A stretch of 64,000 nt of DNA, taken from assembly GCA_963732655.1 (NCBI GenBank), contig CAVTAI010000013.1, positions 124,001 to 188,000 on the forward strand, given 5' to 3'. The notes beneath the pieces were generated by a model, which worked only from the letters and a program-made list of their open reading frames with translations, ran no database searches and was not told where the DNA came from. The stretch is from CAVTWS01 sp963732655 (GTDB lineage: Bacteria; Actinomycetota; Acidimicrobiia; Acidimicrobiales; SHLQ01). This document shows positions 24,770-32,945 of the stretch, in pieces. Positions within the stretch are counted from its first letter, which is position 1; each line of letters begins with the position of its first letter. The position numbers and the translations under genes are program-made.

Positions 24770-26107
24770 ATGAGCCCTGCCAGTGCAAGAGATGTGAAGC
24801 CGTTGACGGCCGTCCCGATTCGACCTCAGACGCTCGGTGGAGCATCGCCGTGGTCCGACCCACATCGTTCGCTGCGGGCTCTGCTCCAGCCCACCGAATC
24901 TGATCCGGCACAGTCCGTTGCGGCGCGCCCCTGGTGGACCTTCAACGCAGTCATCGCGATGGCGGGCGCTCTCGGCCTGGTCAGTGCCGTGGCCATCGGC
25001 CCGATCACCCTGGTCTCGACCGGCTCGGTCATCTGGTGGTATCTCGCGATCGGCCTGCACGCTCCATTCCTCGCCATCCTGGTCTTTCTCGCCGCCGGGC
25101 TCGTCGAGCGGTTCGGCTACCTCGCCCGGGCTCGTGCCCCTCGTCGTCCGGGTCGGCCACCCCCGCGCGCCCCCCGGGTCTGTGTGCAGTTGCCAATGTT
25201 CAACGAGCGCGAAGTGGCCCGGCGGACCATCGAGTCGGCCTGCGCACTCGACTGGCCTCACGAGTCACTCGAGATCCAGGTGCTCGACGATTCCACCGAT
25301 CCGGACGCCCGGCGACTCGTCGATGACGTGTGCGCGGAGATGCGCACGGCCGGCGTGAACTGTCGGCTCCTCCGACGAGAACATCGAGTGGGCTACAAGG
25401 CGGGCGCGCTCGAGGTGGGTCGTCGGGTGACCGAGGCCGACCTGATCGCGATTCTCGACGCCGACTTCATCGCTCCCCCTGACTTCTTGACCCGCATCGT
25501 CCCGCACTTCTTTGACGACCATGGGGAATGGGAGCCCGACCTGGCGCTCGTGCAGGCGCAGTGGGGGCATCTCAACGCGGACGAGTCGGCGCTCACGAAG
25601 GCACAATCTCTGTGGGTCGACGATCACCACACCGTGCAGATGTCGTGGCGTTCGAGCAAGTGGGATTTCGTGAACTTCACCGGAACGGCGGGTGTGTGGC
25701 GAGCCGAAGCGATCGATCGAGCCGGCGGTTGGCGCGCCGCCAGCCTCGTGGAGGACTGCGAACTGAGCTTCCGTAGCCTGTTCGCCGGGTACCGCACGGC
25801 CTTCGTGAAGGAGATCGTCGTCCCTGCTGAGCTTCCGGCGACGTTCACCGCGTACAAAGCCCAGCAGAAGCGATGGACCCAGGGGTGGGTGCAACTCCAG
25901 CGGATGCACCTGCGCACCCTGCTGTCCCACTACGAATCCGCTCCGATCCGGCGGCTCCACCTGCTCTACCACATGTGCGTTCCGTGGCAGTGGGCGCTGT
26001 GGGGCATATGGATGCTCACGTTGCCCTATCTCATCATGAGCGGACTGTGGTTCGGCGCGCTCGGTACACCCGTGGGTGTGCTCACCTACCTCGCCCCGAT
26101 GATCATC
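24770..26107 (+). pseudogene. CslA-like GT2 glycosyltransferase, 5' part interrupted by IS3
   Basis: The 446 codons before the insertion encode two N-terminal membrane helices (57-80, 84-112) and the GT2 catalytic core. Motifs are LPMFNEREVARRTIESAC, VLDDSTD (DD 173-174), IAILDADFIAPPDFL (DAD 230-232), the acceptor Asp in LVEDCELSF and QQKRWTQGW (QxxRW). A C-terminal membrane region starts at LLYHMCVPWQWALWGIWML. It resembles processive beta-mannan/glucomannan synthases. The frame ends because the insertion sequence begins at 26108. The remainder lies at 27481-27963 and joins in frame. The intact 605-aa enzyme would make and export a cell-surface polysaccharide. Confidence 0.9.
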
Positions 26108-26161
26108 TGAACCGCCCTGGGATCCGTGGAGGCTCTCGACCTTTGAATGAGGATGAGAGCT

Positions 26162-26542
26162 ATGAGTATGGATGTGAAGCGCAAGCCGACGACGCGGCGG
26201 TACTCGCCTGAGGAGAGGGAGCGGGCGGTGCGGATGGTGTTCGTGCTGCGTCGTGAGCTGGGGACGTCTCTGGGGACGGTGGCTCGGGTGGCGGCCCAGC
26301 TCGATATCGGTGTCGAGTCGTTGCGGTCGTGGGTACGCCAAGGCGAGATCGACGGGGGTGAGCGGCCGGGGACGTCGTCGGTGGAGGCCGGGGAGCTCAA
26401 GGCGTTGCGTCAGGAGGTGAAGGAGCTGCGCCGGGCCAACTCGATCCTCAGGTCGGCGTCGGCTTTTTCGCGGCGGAGCTCGACCGCCCCTCGAAGTGAT
26501 CGTCGCCTATGTCGACGAGCACGCCAGCGAGTTCGGAGTTGA
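26162..26542 (+). CDS. IS3-family transposase OrfA
   Basis: The frame encodes an HTH protein: RRYSPEERERAVRMVFVLRR, VAAQLDIGVESLRSWVRQGE and a leucine-zipper-like helix ELKALRQEVKELRRANSILR. This is the standard OrfA that recognises the IS ends. A T5 run at 26464-26468 is the probable -1 slippage site. Slipping there reads SAFFAAELDRP, the conserved start of OrfB. Without slippage the frame runs on to 26542. Confidence 0.85.
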   Translation: MSMDVKRKPTTRRYSPEERERAVRMVFVLRRELGTSLGTVARVAAQLDIGVESLRSWVRQGEIDGGERPGTSSVEAGELKALRQEVKELRRANSILRSASAFSRRSSTAPRSDRRLCRRARQRVRS

Positions 26543-27454
26543 GCCGATCTGCCGGGTCCTCAGTGGGGCCGGCGCCAAGATCGCTCCGAGCACCTACTAC
26601 GCAGCGAAGTCCCGGCCGCCGTCGGCGCGGGCGACGCGTGACGCCGTGATGATGCAGGTCCTGATGGTGCTGTGGGTGGCGAACCGCAAGGTCTACGGGG
26701 CGCACAAGCTCTGGAAGGCGGCCCGCCGGGCGGGTCATGACATCGGCCGCGACCAGGTCGCCCGGCTGATGGGAGGCCTGGAGATCCAAGGGATCAGTCG
26801 GCGGCGACGCAAGGTGTTCACGACCGTCGCTGACCCCGACGCGCTGCGGGCACCGGATCTGGTCAACCGGATGTTCCGGGCGGACCGGCCCGACGCCTTG
26901 TGGGTCACCGACCTGACCTATGTCCCCACGAGATCGGGGATGGCGTATGTGTGCTTCATCGTCGACGCGTTCAGTCGCCGCATCGTCGGCTGGCGGGTAG
27001 CGGCGAACATGCGCACCGACATGGTCCTGGACGCGCTTGAGATGGCGAGACGCTGCCGGGGCGGCAACCGCCTCGTCGGCCTGGTCACCCATTCCGATGC
27101 CGGCTCCCAGTTCACGTCGGTGCGGTTCACCGAGCGGCTCGACGAGATCGGGGCCCGGCCCAGCATCGGCACCGTCGCCGACTCGTTCGACAACGCGCTC
27201 GCTGAAACGACCAACGGGCTCTATAAGACCGAATGCGTCTACGGGCCCGACACGACAGGGTGGGACGGCGTCGAGGAGTCGAGCTCGCCACCTTGTCGTG
27301 GGTGCATTGGTTCAACCACGACCGACTCCATGGCCATTGCGGCGACATCCCGCCCGCCGAATACGAACACAACCACCACCAACAATCGAACACACGTTTG
27401 ACTGCTACAATGATCTCAACCGCCTCCAGCGGACCTGGGAAACCAAACCACTGA
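26496..27454 (+). pseudogene. IS3-family transposase OrfB (DDE integrase), frame broken twice
   Basis: The integrase core is present: Asp in ALWVTDLTYVPTRSG, Asp in LVTHSDAGSQFTSVRF and Glu in SFDNALAETTNGLYKTE (DDE). Two one-base deficits disturb the frame. One lies in the C-run near 26489: adding a C joins FFAAELDRP to EVIVAYVDEH. Another lies near 27283: adding a base joins WDGVEE to VELATLSWVHWFNHDRL and GDIPPAEYEHNHH, and the frame then ends at 27454. Restored, OrfAB would be a normal IS3 transposase. As written it is inactive unless the indels are sequence errors. Confidence 0.85.
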
Positions 27455-27480
27455 GTCTCCACCAGACCCAGGGCGGTTCA

Positions 27481-27963
27481 ATCTGGCTGTTGACCTCAGC
27501 CTCGATCGCATCGGTCGAGACGAGGTGGACCTACTCTGAGCGACTCACTGCGAAGGTCTTCCTCACTCGGCTTGCCCGAGTGGTTCCGCATGCCGTGATC
27601 AATGCCGGAATGCTCCCGCATCAGTTCAGCGCCTTCACCGAGGGTCTCTTCGGTCCGCTCCACAGTGAGTTCGAGCGCACGCCCAAGGCGGCGACCATTA
27701 TCGGCCCCTATAACAATGGATCGACGTCGGCATCGCCGAGCCTGCCCCGTCGACAGCGCGCCACTGTCAAGATCCACGGCCCCTACGTGGCGGCCGAATT
27801 GTTCTTCGTCGTCCATCAGATCGTCTGGACGACCTTGTTCGCCCGCCAAGGGCTTTGGGCCTGCGCAGTCGGCTCCGGAGCTCTCGCCGCCTGCGTGCTC
27901 GGCCTGGCGTACTTCTACGGCGACCACCTCCACAAGCGGCTGTTCATCCTCGAACGACGGTAA
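27481..27963 (+). pseudogene. CslA-like GT2 glycosyltransferase, 3' part after IS3
   Basis: Starting with the second copy of the target triplet ATC, the frame continues the interrupted enzyme for 159 residues: WLLTSASIASVETRW, RLARVVPHAVINAGMLP and two C-terminal membrane stretches around ELFFVVHQIVWTTLFA and CAVGSGALAACVLGLAYFY. The phase matches the 5' part exactly once the IS and one ATC are removed. It has no start of its own and is probably not expressed separately. Confidence 0.9.
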
Positions 27964-27976
27964 CCATCAGCCGCCG

Positions 27977-28038
27977 GATGCTGGTTCGAGCGGCGGCGGG
28001 CCGCCGCGATGCTGGTTCTAGCGGCGGCGGGCCGCCGC
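27977..28038. repeat. Tandem duplication of a 31-bp hairpin unit at the smpB 3' end
   Basis: Two adjacent 31-nt units (27977-28007, 28008-28038) differ at a single base (TTCGAG versus TTCTAG). Each contains the self-complementary CGGCGGCGGGCCGCCG, a strong stem. The second unit contains the smpB stop codon, so the extra copy gives a double terminator-like structure just downstream of smpB. Confidence 0.85.
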
Positions 28039-28557
28039 GATGGCCCGAGCGGCGTCGCGGTCGGCGTCGCGTTTGGCGAGGACCTGGCGTTTGTCGTGCA
28101 GCTTGAGGCCGCGGGCCAGGGCCAGCTCGACCTTGGCGCGCCCGTTCAGGAAGTACATCGACAGCGGCACGAGGGTGAGGCGCTCTCGTTCCATGCGTGC
28201 CCGCAGCCGATTGATCTCATGGCGGTGCATGAGCAGCTTGCGCTGCCGGGCCGGCTCGTGGCCGAACGCCGCGTTCGTGGCTTTGCCGTAGGGGGCGATG
28301 TGCAGCCCGAAGAGCCACACCTCGTTGCCCTGCACGTAGGCGTAACACTCGTTGAGGCGCACCTGGGCTTCCCGGAGGGACTTGACCTCGCTGCCCTTGA
28401 GCACGATGCCGGCCTCGAACTCGTCGAGGATCTCGTACTCCCGACGAGCGGCGCGGTTCGAGGCGACGATCACCGGTTTGGCCGGGTCGACCTTCTTCAC
28501 CGTGCCGGGTTTGGGCTTCACGGCGCCGGGTTTGGGCGGGCTCTTGGCGGCGGACAT
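28018..28557 (-). CDS. smpB: SsrA-binding protein SmpB
   Basis: The 179-aa product has a Lys/Pro-rich leader of about 28 residues. The SmpB core follows: VIVASNRAARREYEILDEFE, AGIVLKGSEVKSLREAQVRL, EVWLFGLHIAPYGKAT, HEPARQRKLLMHRHEI and LVPLSMYFLNGRAKVELALA. It ends with the basic tail RDADRDAARAIAAARRR that inserts into the ribosomal mRNA channel. It delivers tmRNA (ssrA at 12425) to stalled ribosomes. The gene is divergent from the Mec-like peptidase. Confidence 0.96.
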   Translation of the reverse strand: MSAAKSPPKPGAVKPKPGTVKKVDPAKPVIVASNRAARREYEILDEFEAGIVLKGSEVKSLREAQVRLNECYAYVQGNEVWLFGLHIAPYGKATNAAFGHEPARQRKLLMHRHEINRLRARMERERLTLVPLSMYFLNGRAKVELALARGLKLHDKRQVLAKRDADRDAARAIAAARRR

Positions 28558-28588
28558 GACCCGTCGAGCGTACCGATACGATCGGCGC

Positions 28589-29032
28589 GTGCTGTTGGAG
28601 GTGTCCGCCGAGATCTACGACGCCATGGTGGCCCACGCCCTGCGCGGTCTTCCGTTCGAGGCGTGTGGGTTGTTCGGTGGACCGTACGTCGAGCCCGGTC
28701 GACCCGGGGTCATCACCGACTTCTGGCCCATGACCAACACGGCGGCATCGACCCAGCTGTATGTGCTCGACGGCGCCGAGATGATCGACGTCGAGCGCCG
28801 GGCTGACGCGGCCGGCACAGCCATCCTGGGCGTGATGCACAGCCACACCCACACCACGGCGTATCCGTCGCCGACCGATGTCGCCGATGCCGCCCGGTTC
28901 GACCCGTTCGGCACGTGGTGGTTCGTCATCGTTTCCCTCAAACACGCCGAGCCGACGCTCCGCGCCTTCCGGATCGACAACGAGGCCGGGGGCATCATCA
29001 CCGAAGGGGCGGTGCGGGTCTCGAATCGGTAG
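28589..29032 (+). CDS. Mec-like JAMM/MPN metallopeptidase (M67)
   Basis: The 147-aa protein has the JAMM zinc site: Glu24 in GLPFEACGLFGG and the motif HSHTHTTAYPSPTD (His84, His86, Ser94, Asp97). In M. tuberculosis Mec releases cysteine from the CysO sulfur-carrier adduct made by CysM. Here the next gene is cysM, supporting that role. GTG at 28589 lies 6 nt after a TACGAT box, so the message is probably leaderless. No CysO (ThiS-like) gene lies between mec and cysM; it may be elsewhere. Confidence 0.88.
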   Translation: MLLEVSAEIYDAMVAHALRGLPFEACGLFGGPYVEPGRPGVITDFWPMTNTAASTQLYVLDGAEMIDVERRADAAGTAILGVMHSHTHTTAYPSPTDVADAARFDPFGTWWFVIVSLKHAEPTLRAFRIDNEAGGIITEGAVRVSNR

Positions 29033-29095
29033 AATCCCGATCGAAGTACTCGACATTCGGCCGGCCTGGACGGGCTGACCGCGGAGGCGCCGGAC

Positions 29096-30043
29096 ATGGT
29101 CCACGGATCGATCACCGATCTCATCGGCAATACGCCGATGCTCGACGTCAGCCGTCTGAGCCCCAAACCCGCCGTCCGCATCCTGTGCAAGCTCGAGGGG
29201 CAGAACCCGGCCGGCTCGGTCAAGGACCGCATCGCCAAGGCCATGATCGAAGTCGCCGAGGCCGACGGCACGTTGTGGCCGGGGCGCACGATCATCGAGC
29301 CGTCGTCGGGCAACACCGGCATCGCCCTCGCCATGATCGCCCGCCTCAAGGGGTACCCGATCAAGATCGTCCTCCCCGAAAACGTGTCGATCGAGCGGCG
29401 CCAGCTCCTCGAGCTGTTCGGGGCCGACATCATCATGACCCCAGGTGCCGAGGGGTCCAACGGTGCGGTACGCCGAGCGATGGAGCTCTCCGATCAGCAT
29501 CCCGAGTGGTGTTTCCTGTACCAGTACGCCAACGAGGCCAACCCCCGGGCTCACTACGAGACGACCGGGCCCGAGATCTTGCGTGACGTTCCCGACATCA
29601 CCCACTTCGTGGCCGGGCTCGGCACCAGCGGCACGCTCATGGGGGTGGGCCAGTTCCTCAAGGAGAACAAACCCGACGTCAAGATCTACGCGGTCGAGCC
29701 GCCGGTCGGCGAGACGGTCGAGGGGCTCCGGAACATGGACGAGGGCTACATCCCGCCCGTCTTCGAGAAGTGGGGTGGCTACGAGCTGCTCGACGGCAAA
29801 CGCATCGTCCGTCCCCGTGATTCGATCGAGTGGCTGCGCCGCCTCACTGCAGAATGCGGCGTGTTCGCCGGCATCTCCTCGGGCGCGGCACTGGCGGGAG
29901 CGGTGCGGGTCGCCGAACGCATCGACGAGGGGGTCGTGGTCTTCATCGCCTGCGACGGCGGCTGGAAGTACCTCTCGACCGGCGCCTGGACCGACCCCAT
30001 CGACGACGTCGAAGAGCGCGCCAAACGCATCATCTACTTCTAG
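29096..30043 (+). CDS. cysM: O-phosphoserine/O-acetylserine sulfhydrylase (cysteine synthase, CysM-type)
   Basis: The 315-aa PLP enzyme has the PLP lysine in NPAGSVKDRIA (K43), the phosphate/substrate loop EPSSGNTGIALA (70-75) and the PLP-phosphate loop GLGTSGTLMG. It ends with a CysM-like tail (WTDPIDDVEERAKRIIYF). The C-terminal half matches the mycobacterial CysM group that uses thiocarboxylated CysO as sulfide donor. The gene follows the Mec-like peptidase by 63 bp on the same strand, a conserved arrangement. It catalyses the last step of cysteine synthesis. Confidence 0.92.
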   Translation: MVHGSITDLIGNTPMLDVSRLSPKPAVRILCKLEGQNPAGSVKDRIAKAMIEVAEADGTLWPGRTIIEPSSGNTGIALAMIARLKGYPIKIVLPENVSIERRQLLELFGADIIMTPGAEGSNGAVRRAMELSDQHPEWCFLYQYANEANPRAHYETTGPEILRDVPDITHFVAGLGTSGTLMGVGQFLKENKPDVKIYAVEPPVGETVEGLRNMDEGYIPPVFEKWGGYELLDGKRIVRPRDSIEWLRRLTAECGVFAGISSGAALAGAVRVAERIDEGVVVFIACDGGWKYLSTGAWTDPIDDVEERAKRIIYF

Positions 30044-30070
30044 TCGCCCACCCGATCAGAGGAGTGTGCC

Positions 30071-30478
30071 ATGCCCGTCACGACCGGTTTCAACCACGTC
30101 GCCACGCTGACCACCGATCTCGACCGCTACGCCGACTTCTACGGCGAGGTGTTCGGCGCCGAGGTCACGTTGCGGATGGACGCCGCCGCCGACCACCCGA
30201 AGATGTACATCCTCGACATGGGTGACGGTGCCGCCCTCAACGTGTTCGAGGTGGCCGAGGGCGACATCATCGGCGAGCGCCGACGCCAGGGCGGGCGTGG
30301 CGCGATCGATCACTTCGGCATCAACGTCGATTCGCGGGCGACCCTGGAGCAGGTCCGAGATCGTCTCGTGGCCCGGGGCGCCGACATCGGCGAGATCCAG
30401 CAACTGGGTGACATGTGGTCCCTGTTCTTCCGGGATGTCGATGGCATGGAGCTCGAGGTCTGCGCGCCGATGGAATGA
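30071..30478 (+). CDS. VOC-family protein (glyoxalase/bleomycin-resistance fold)
   Basis: The 135-aa protein has the paired beta-alpha-beta-beta-beta layout: GFNHVATLTTDLDRYADFYG, a metal-ligand His (FNHVA), NVFEVAEGD, IDHFGINVDSRATLEQVRD and the C-terminal LFFRDVDGMELEVCAP with its metal-ligand Glu. It could be a lyase or isomerase for a small metabolite; the substrate is unknown. It lies 27 bp after cysM and could be cotranscribed. Confidence 0.85.
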   Translation: MPVTTGFNHVATLTTDLDRYADFYGEVFGAEVTLRMDAAADHPKMYILDMGDGAALNVFEVAEGDIIGERRRQGGRGAIDHFGINVDSRATLEQVRDRLVARGADIGEIQQLGDMWSLFFRDVDGMELEVCAPME

Positions 30479-30503
30479 GACGTCTCGCTCGGCCCGGATC
30501 GGT

Positions 30504-30857
30504 TCAGTAGGCCTCGAATCGGGCGTTCAGCCGTGACATGTCATCGGGGTCTCCGGTGAGGACGAAGGTGCCCAGGCTCTCGGCCACGACGGTCAGGTGG
30601 GCGTCCACGACGTCGGACGTCCTGCTTTGGGCGAGCCGGCGACCGATCGTCACCGAGTCGTCGAGAGGGTGGATGTCGAAATGGCGAACTGCTCGCACCA
30701 GATTGGCCTGCCGTGCCGGCTCGCGCCATACCTGGGCGAGGACAGGGTGGGTGGTGTGCAACTCGTCGCCGCGTTCGGTCGCCCTCTTGATGAGGGCCCA
30801 GAGCCGGGAGTTCAGGTTCTCGCCATCGATGATGAACGGGCCGGCGTCGACGATCAA
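30504..30857 (-). CDS. vapC: VapC-type PIN-domain toxin
   Basis: The 117-aa product starts MIVDAGPFIIDGE with the first catalytic Asp (D4). It has THPVLAQVWREPARQ, then TSDVVDAHLTVVAESL (third acidic site) and VLTGDPDDMSRL (fourth). In the second acidic position this subfamily has AQVWR rather than Glu. PIN toxins cleave RNA, often tRNA. It overlaps the antitoxin gene by 4 nt, the normal vapBC order. Confidence 0.88.
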   Translation of the reverse strand: MIVDAGPFIIDGENLNSRLWALIKRATERGDELHTTHPVLAQVWREPARQANLVRAVRHFDIHPLDDSVTIGRRLAQSRTSDVVDAHLTVVAESLGTFVLTGDPDDMSRLNARFEAY

Positions 30858-31099
30858 CGACCTACGCCTTGGCGGTCGAGGACCGCATCGGCCCAGTCCA
30901 GATGCTCACGGTCGATCGGGCCCTCGTCTGCTTCCCACGAAGCGATCAGGTCCAGCATGGCCTGACTACGACGCCGACGTTTCACCTCGGCGAGCAGGGA
31001 TCGCTTGATGGCGAGCGTCTTGGTGCCATCCAGGAGCACCAGCTCGGCAAGGGCCTCCTGCATCTCGTCATCGAAGTTGACCGTCGTCTTGGTAGCCAT
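30854..31099 (-). CDS. vapB: VapB-type antitoxin
   Basis: The 81-aa protein begins with a short ribbon-helix-helix-like segment MATKTTVNFDDEMQEALAEL and continues into an arginine-rich linker and an acidic C-terminal tail that should wrap the toxin (LIASWEADEGPIDREHLDW). It should repress its own operon: an inverted repeat overlaps the -10 box and abuts the start codon. Confidence 0.82.
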   Translation of the reverse strand: MATKTTVNFDDEMQEALAELVLLDGTKTLAIKRSLLAEVKRRRRSQAMLDLIASWEADEGPIDREHLDWADAVLDRQGVGR

Positions 31100-31127
31100 A
31101 TGAATATGGTAGCGAGCCCATACTCAT
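31100..31127 (-). promoter_or_regulatory. vapBC operator and -10 region
   Basis: Arms ATGAATATGG (31100-31109) and CCATACTCAT (31118-31127) match in 9 of 10 positions around 8 nt. On the minus strand TACCAT (31111-31106) lies 6 nt before the vapB ATG, so the operator covers a leaderless promoter. Confidence 0.7.
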
Positions 31128-31196
31128 AGGTCAACGACGACGAGCCGGCGCCCAGCCGACGCGAACGGCGCCGAGACGCGGTCTGGCGGGGATGCA

Positions 31197-31994
31197 TCAA
31201 CGAGGCGGGCCGGCGGTGGCGACCCGAATGACCTCGTCGGCTGTCGTTTGGGGGCCGAAGTCGTGCATGGCCCATGTCGCGGTGTCGGCCGCCCACCTCG
31301 GGACGGCCGACCCCGGCTCGGCGAGCACGGCGATGTCGAACCCGTCGAGCGATCCCCGATGTTCGGCCACGGCATCGATCATGCGTCGGTAGCGGGCCTC
31401 GTCGAGGTCGATCGGGAACAACCCGTCGTACCGGGCGGCCCGGCGGATGGGGGCGAGCGCGTCGGTCCGGGCGGCGAACCACAGCGGGATCCGCGGCTGC
31501 TGGACCGGCCGGGGGAGAAATACCACGTCGTCGGCGACGAAGTGCTCGCCCCGGAACGTGACGACCTCGCCGGACCACAACAACGTCAGGAGCTCGGCGC
31601 CTTCGTCGAGACGCTGCGCCCGAAGCCTCAGGTCGACGACTTCGCCGAAACCGGAAAGCTCTCGTCCGCTGTCGACTCCGAGTCCGAGGCCGAGCACGAG
31701 GCGGCCGTTGCTGAGGTGATCGAGGGTCGTGGCTTCCCGCGCCAACTTCTGCGGTCGTCGGCGGGTCACCGGCGTGACCATCGGACCGATGGTGAGCGAG
31801 CTCGTGCAGGTGGCGACCGCCGCGAGCGTCACCCACGGGTCCGCGATGTCGAGCGATTCCTGGGGTGGCCGCAGGACGTGGTCCCACAGGAACAGGCCGT
31901 CCCATCCGCTTGCCTCGGCGGCCGCCGCGATGTCCATGACGATGCGGGGATCGGCGAGCGCGTTGAAGGGTGCGAGGTAGAGGGCGTATTTCAT
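31197..31994 (-). CDS. LLM-class (F420/FMN-dependent) oxidoreductase
   Basis: The 265-aa product has the luciferase-like barrel: MKYALYLAPFNALADPRIVM, GWDGLFLWDHVLRPPQE, ATCTSSLTIGPMVTPVTRR, REATTLDHLSNGRLVLGLGL and IPLWFAARTDALAPIRRAAR. Actinobacterial members usually use F420 rather than FMN. The ATG overlaps the stop of the upstream SDR gene (ATGA), so both are probably coupled in one pathway. The substrate is unknown. Confidence 0.88.
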   Translation of the reverse strand: MKYALYLAPFNALADPRIVMDIAAAAEASGWDGLFLWDHVLRPPQESLDIADPWVTLAAVATCTSSLTIGPMVTPVTRRRPQKLAREATTLDHLSNGRLVLGLGLGVDSGRELSGFGEVVDLRLRAQRLDEGAELLTLLWSGEVVTFRGEHFVADDVVFLPRPVQQPRIPLWFAARTDALAPIRRAARYDGLFPIDLDEARYRRMIDAVAEHRGSLDGFDIAVLAEPGSAVPRWAADTATWAMHDFGPQTTADEVIRVATAGPPR

Positions 31995-32815
31995 GACACG
32001 TCGGCGCGGGCGGCCTCGCCCTGATCGGGGATGGCGATGAGGGTGCGGTAGTCGATGAAGCGGCGCAGGGTGTGCCCGCCATCGACCGTGAGGTGCTGAC
32101 CGGTGACCCACCCCGCCTCCGGGCCGCAGAGGTAGCGGATGGCGGCGGCGATGTCGTCCGGCGAACCGCTGCGCTTGAGGGGCTGCTCCTCCAGGAAGGC
32201 GGCGAGCATGGTGTCATTCCGGAACATGCCAGACGTCGCGGCCGTCTCGGTCAGGCCGGGGCGGACGGCGTTGACCCGGACCCCGTACTCGCCGAGCTCG
32301 TCGGCGGCGACGGACACGAGTTGGTCGACCGCAGCCTTGGCCGCGCAATAACCGGCGAGGTAGCGGGACGAGAAGACCGCCGCAGTAGAGGAGATGGCCA
32401 CGAATGCTCCACCGCCGTTGCGGACCATGGCTCGGCCCGCATATTTGAGGGCGAGGAAGACCGGGCGGACGTTGCGGTCGATGTCGTCGCCGAACTCGTC
32501 GTCGCCGTAGAGGAGGACAGGTCGGATCGAGCCGCCACCCGGAACGGCGACGGCGATGTCGAGACGCCCCTCGCCGTCGGAGGCGGCGTCGACCGCGGCT
32601 TTGACCTGGGCGCCGTCCATGCCGTCGCACACGAGCGGGTGCACGTGGGCGCCCACGTCGGCGAGCTCGTCGACGGCGGCATCGAGGCGGGGCTGGGTGC
32701 GCGAGGCGACCCACACCGACGCGCCATCGAGCGCCAGCAGCCGTGCCGTGGCGAGCCCGATTCCGCTCGTTCCGCCGATGACGAGCGCCCGTTTCCCCGT
32801 GAGTGGTCCTGACAT
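31991..32815 (-). CDS. Short-chain dehydrogenase/reductase
   Basis: The 274-aa enzyme has the cofactor motif VIGGTSGIGLATARLLAL (TGxxxGIG variant), substrate motifs AISSTAAVFS and the catalytic YxxxK (LAGYCAAKAAVDQL). The C-terminal PDDIAAAIRYLCGPEAGWVT and LTVDGGHTL are typical of classical SDRs. It is coupled to the LLM oxidoreductase downstream. Ketone/alcohol substrate unknown. Confidence 0.9.
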   Translation of the reverse strand: MSGPLTGKRALVIGGTSGIGLATARLLALDGASVWVASRTQPRLDAAVDELADVGAHVHPLVCDGMDGAQVKAAVDAASDGEGRLDIAVAVPGGGSIRPVLLYGDDEFGDDIDRNVRPVFLALKYAGRAMVRNGGGAFVAISSTAAVFSSRYLAGYCAAKAAVDQLVSVAADELGEYGVRVNAVRPGLTETAATSGMFRNDTMLAAFLEEQPLKRSGSPDDIAAAIRYLCGPEAGWVTGQHLTVDGGHTLRRFIDYRTLIAIPDQGEAARADVS

Positions 32816-32834
32816 GGGCGTCAGCTTGCCCCAC

Positions 32835-32920
32835 CCTCCCCAGCACTGTCGCCTCGATGTCGAGGCGACCCTCCCCAGCACTGTCGCCTCGATGTCGAGG
32901 CGACCCTCCCCAGCACTGTC
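32835..32920. repeat. 35-bp tandem repeat with perfect hairpin, 2.5 copies
   Basis: Units 32835-32869 and 32870-32904 are identical, and 32905-32920 repeats the first 16 nt. Each full unit holds a perfect 10-bp inverted repeat (GTCGCCTCGA and its complement, 2-nt centre). The array fills the gap between the divergent SDR and sbcD genes. Confidence 0.9.
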
Positions 32921-32945
32921 ACACCCCCTCTCTACGATTCGACTC

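Larger units (their letters stand above)
26108..27480 (+). mobile_element. IS3-family insertion sequence
   Basis: The element is 1373 bp. Left end TGAACCGCCCTGGGATCC and right end (complement) TGAACCGCCCTGGGTCTG are terminal inverted repeats. They match for 14 bp at the tip and again at GTGGAG-x-CTC. The target duplication is ATC (26105-26107 and 27481-27483). It carries orfA and orfB of an IS3 transposase. The insertion splits a glycosyltransferase gene. Clean ends and an intact duplication point to a recent event, although the transposase reading frame as given is broken. Confidence 0.93.

Noticed and set aside
30475..30486. Palindrome GAGACGTCTC after the VOC gene
   Set aside because: It is short, overlaps the stop codon area, and resembles the 24686 site only in its core. 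Chance is the simpler explanation.
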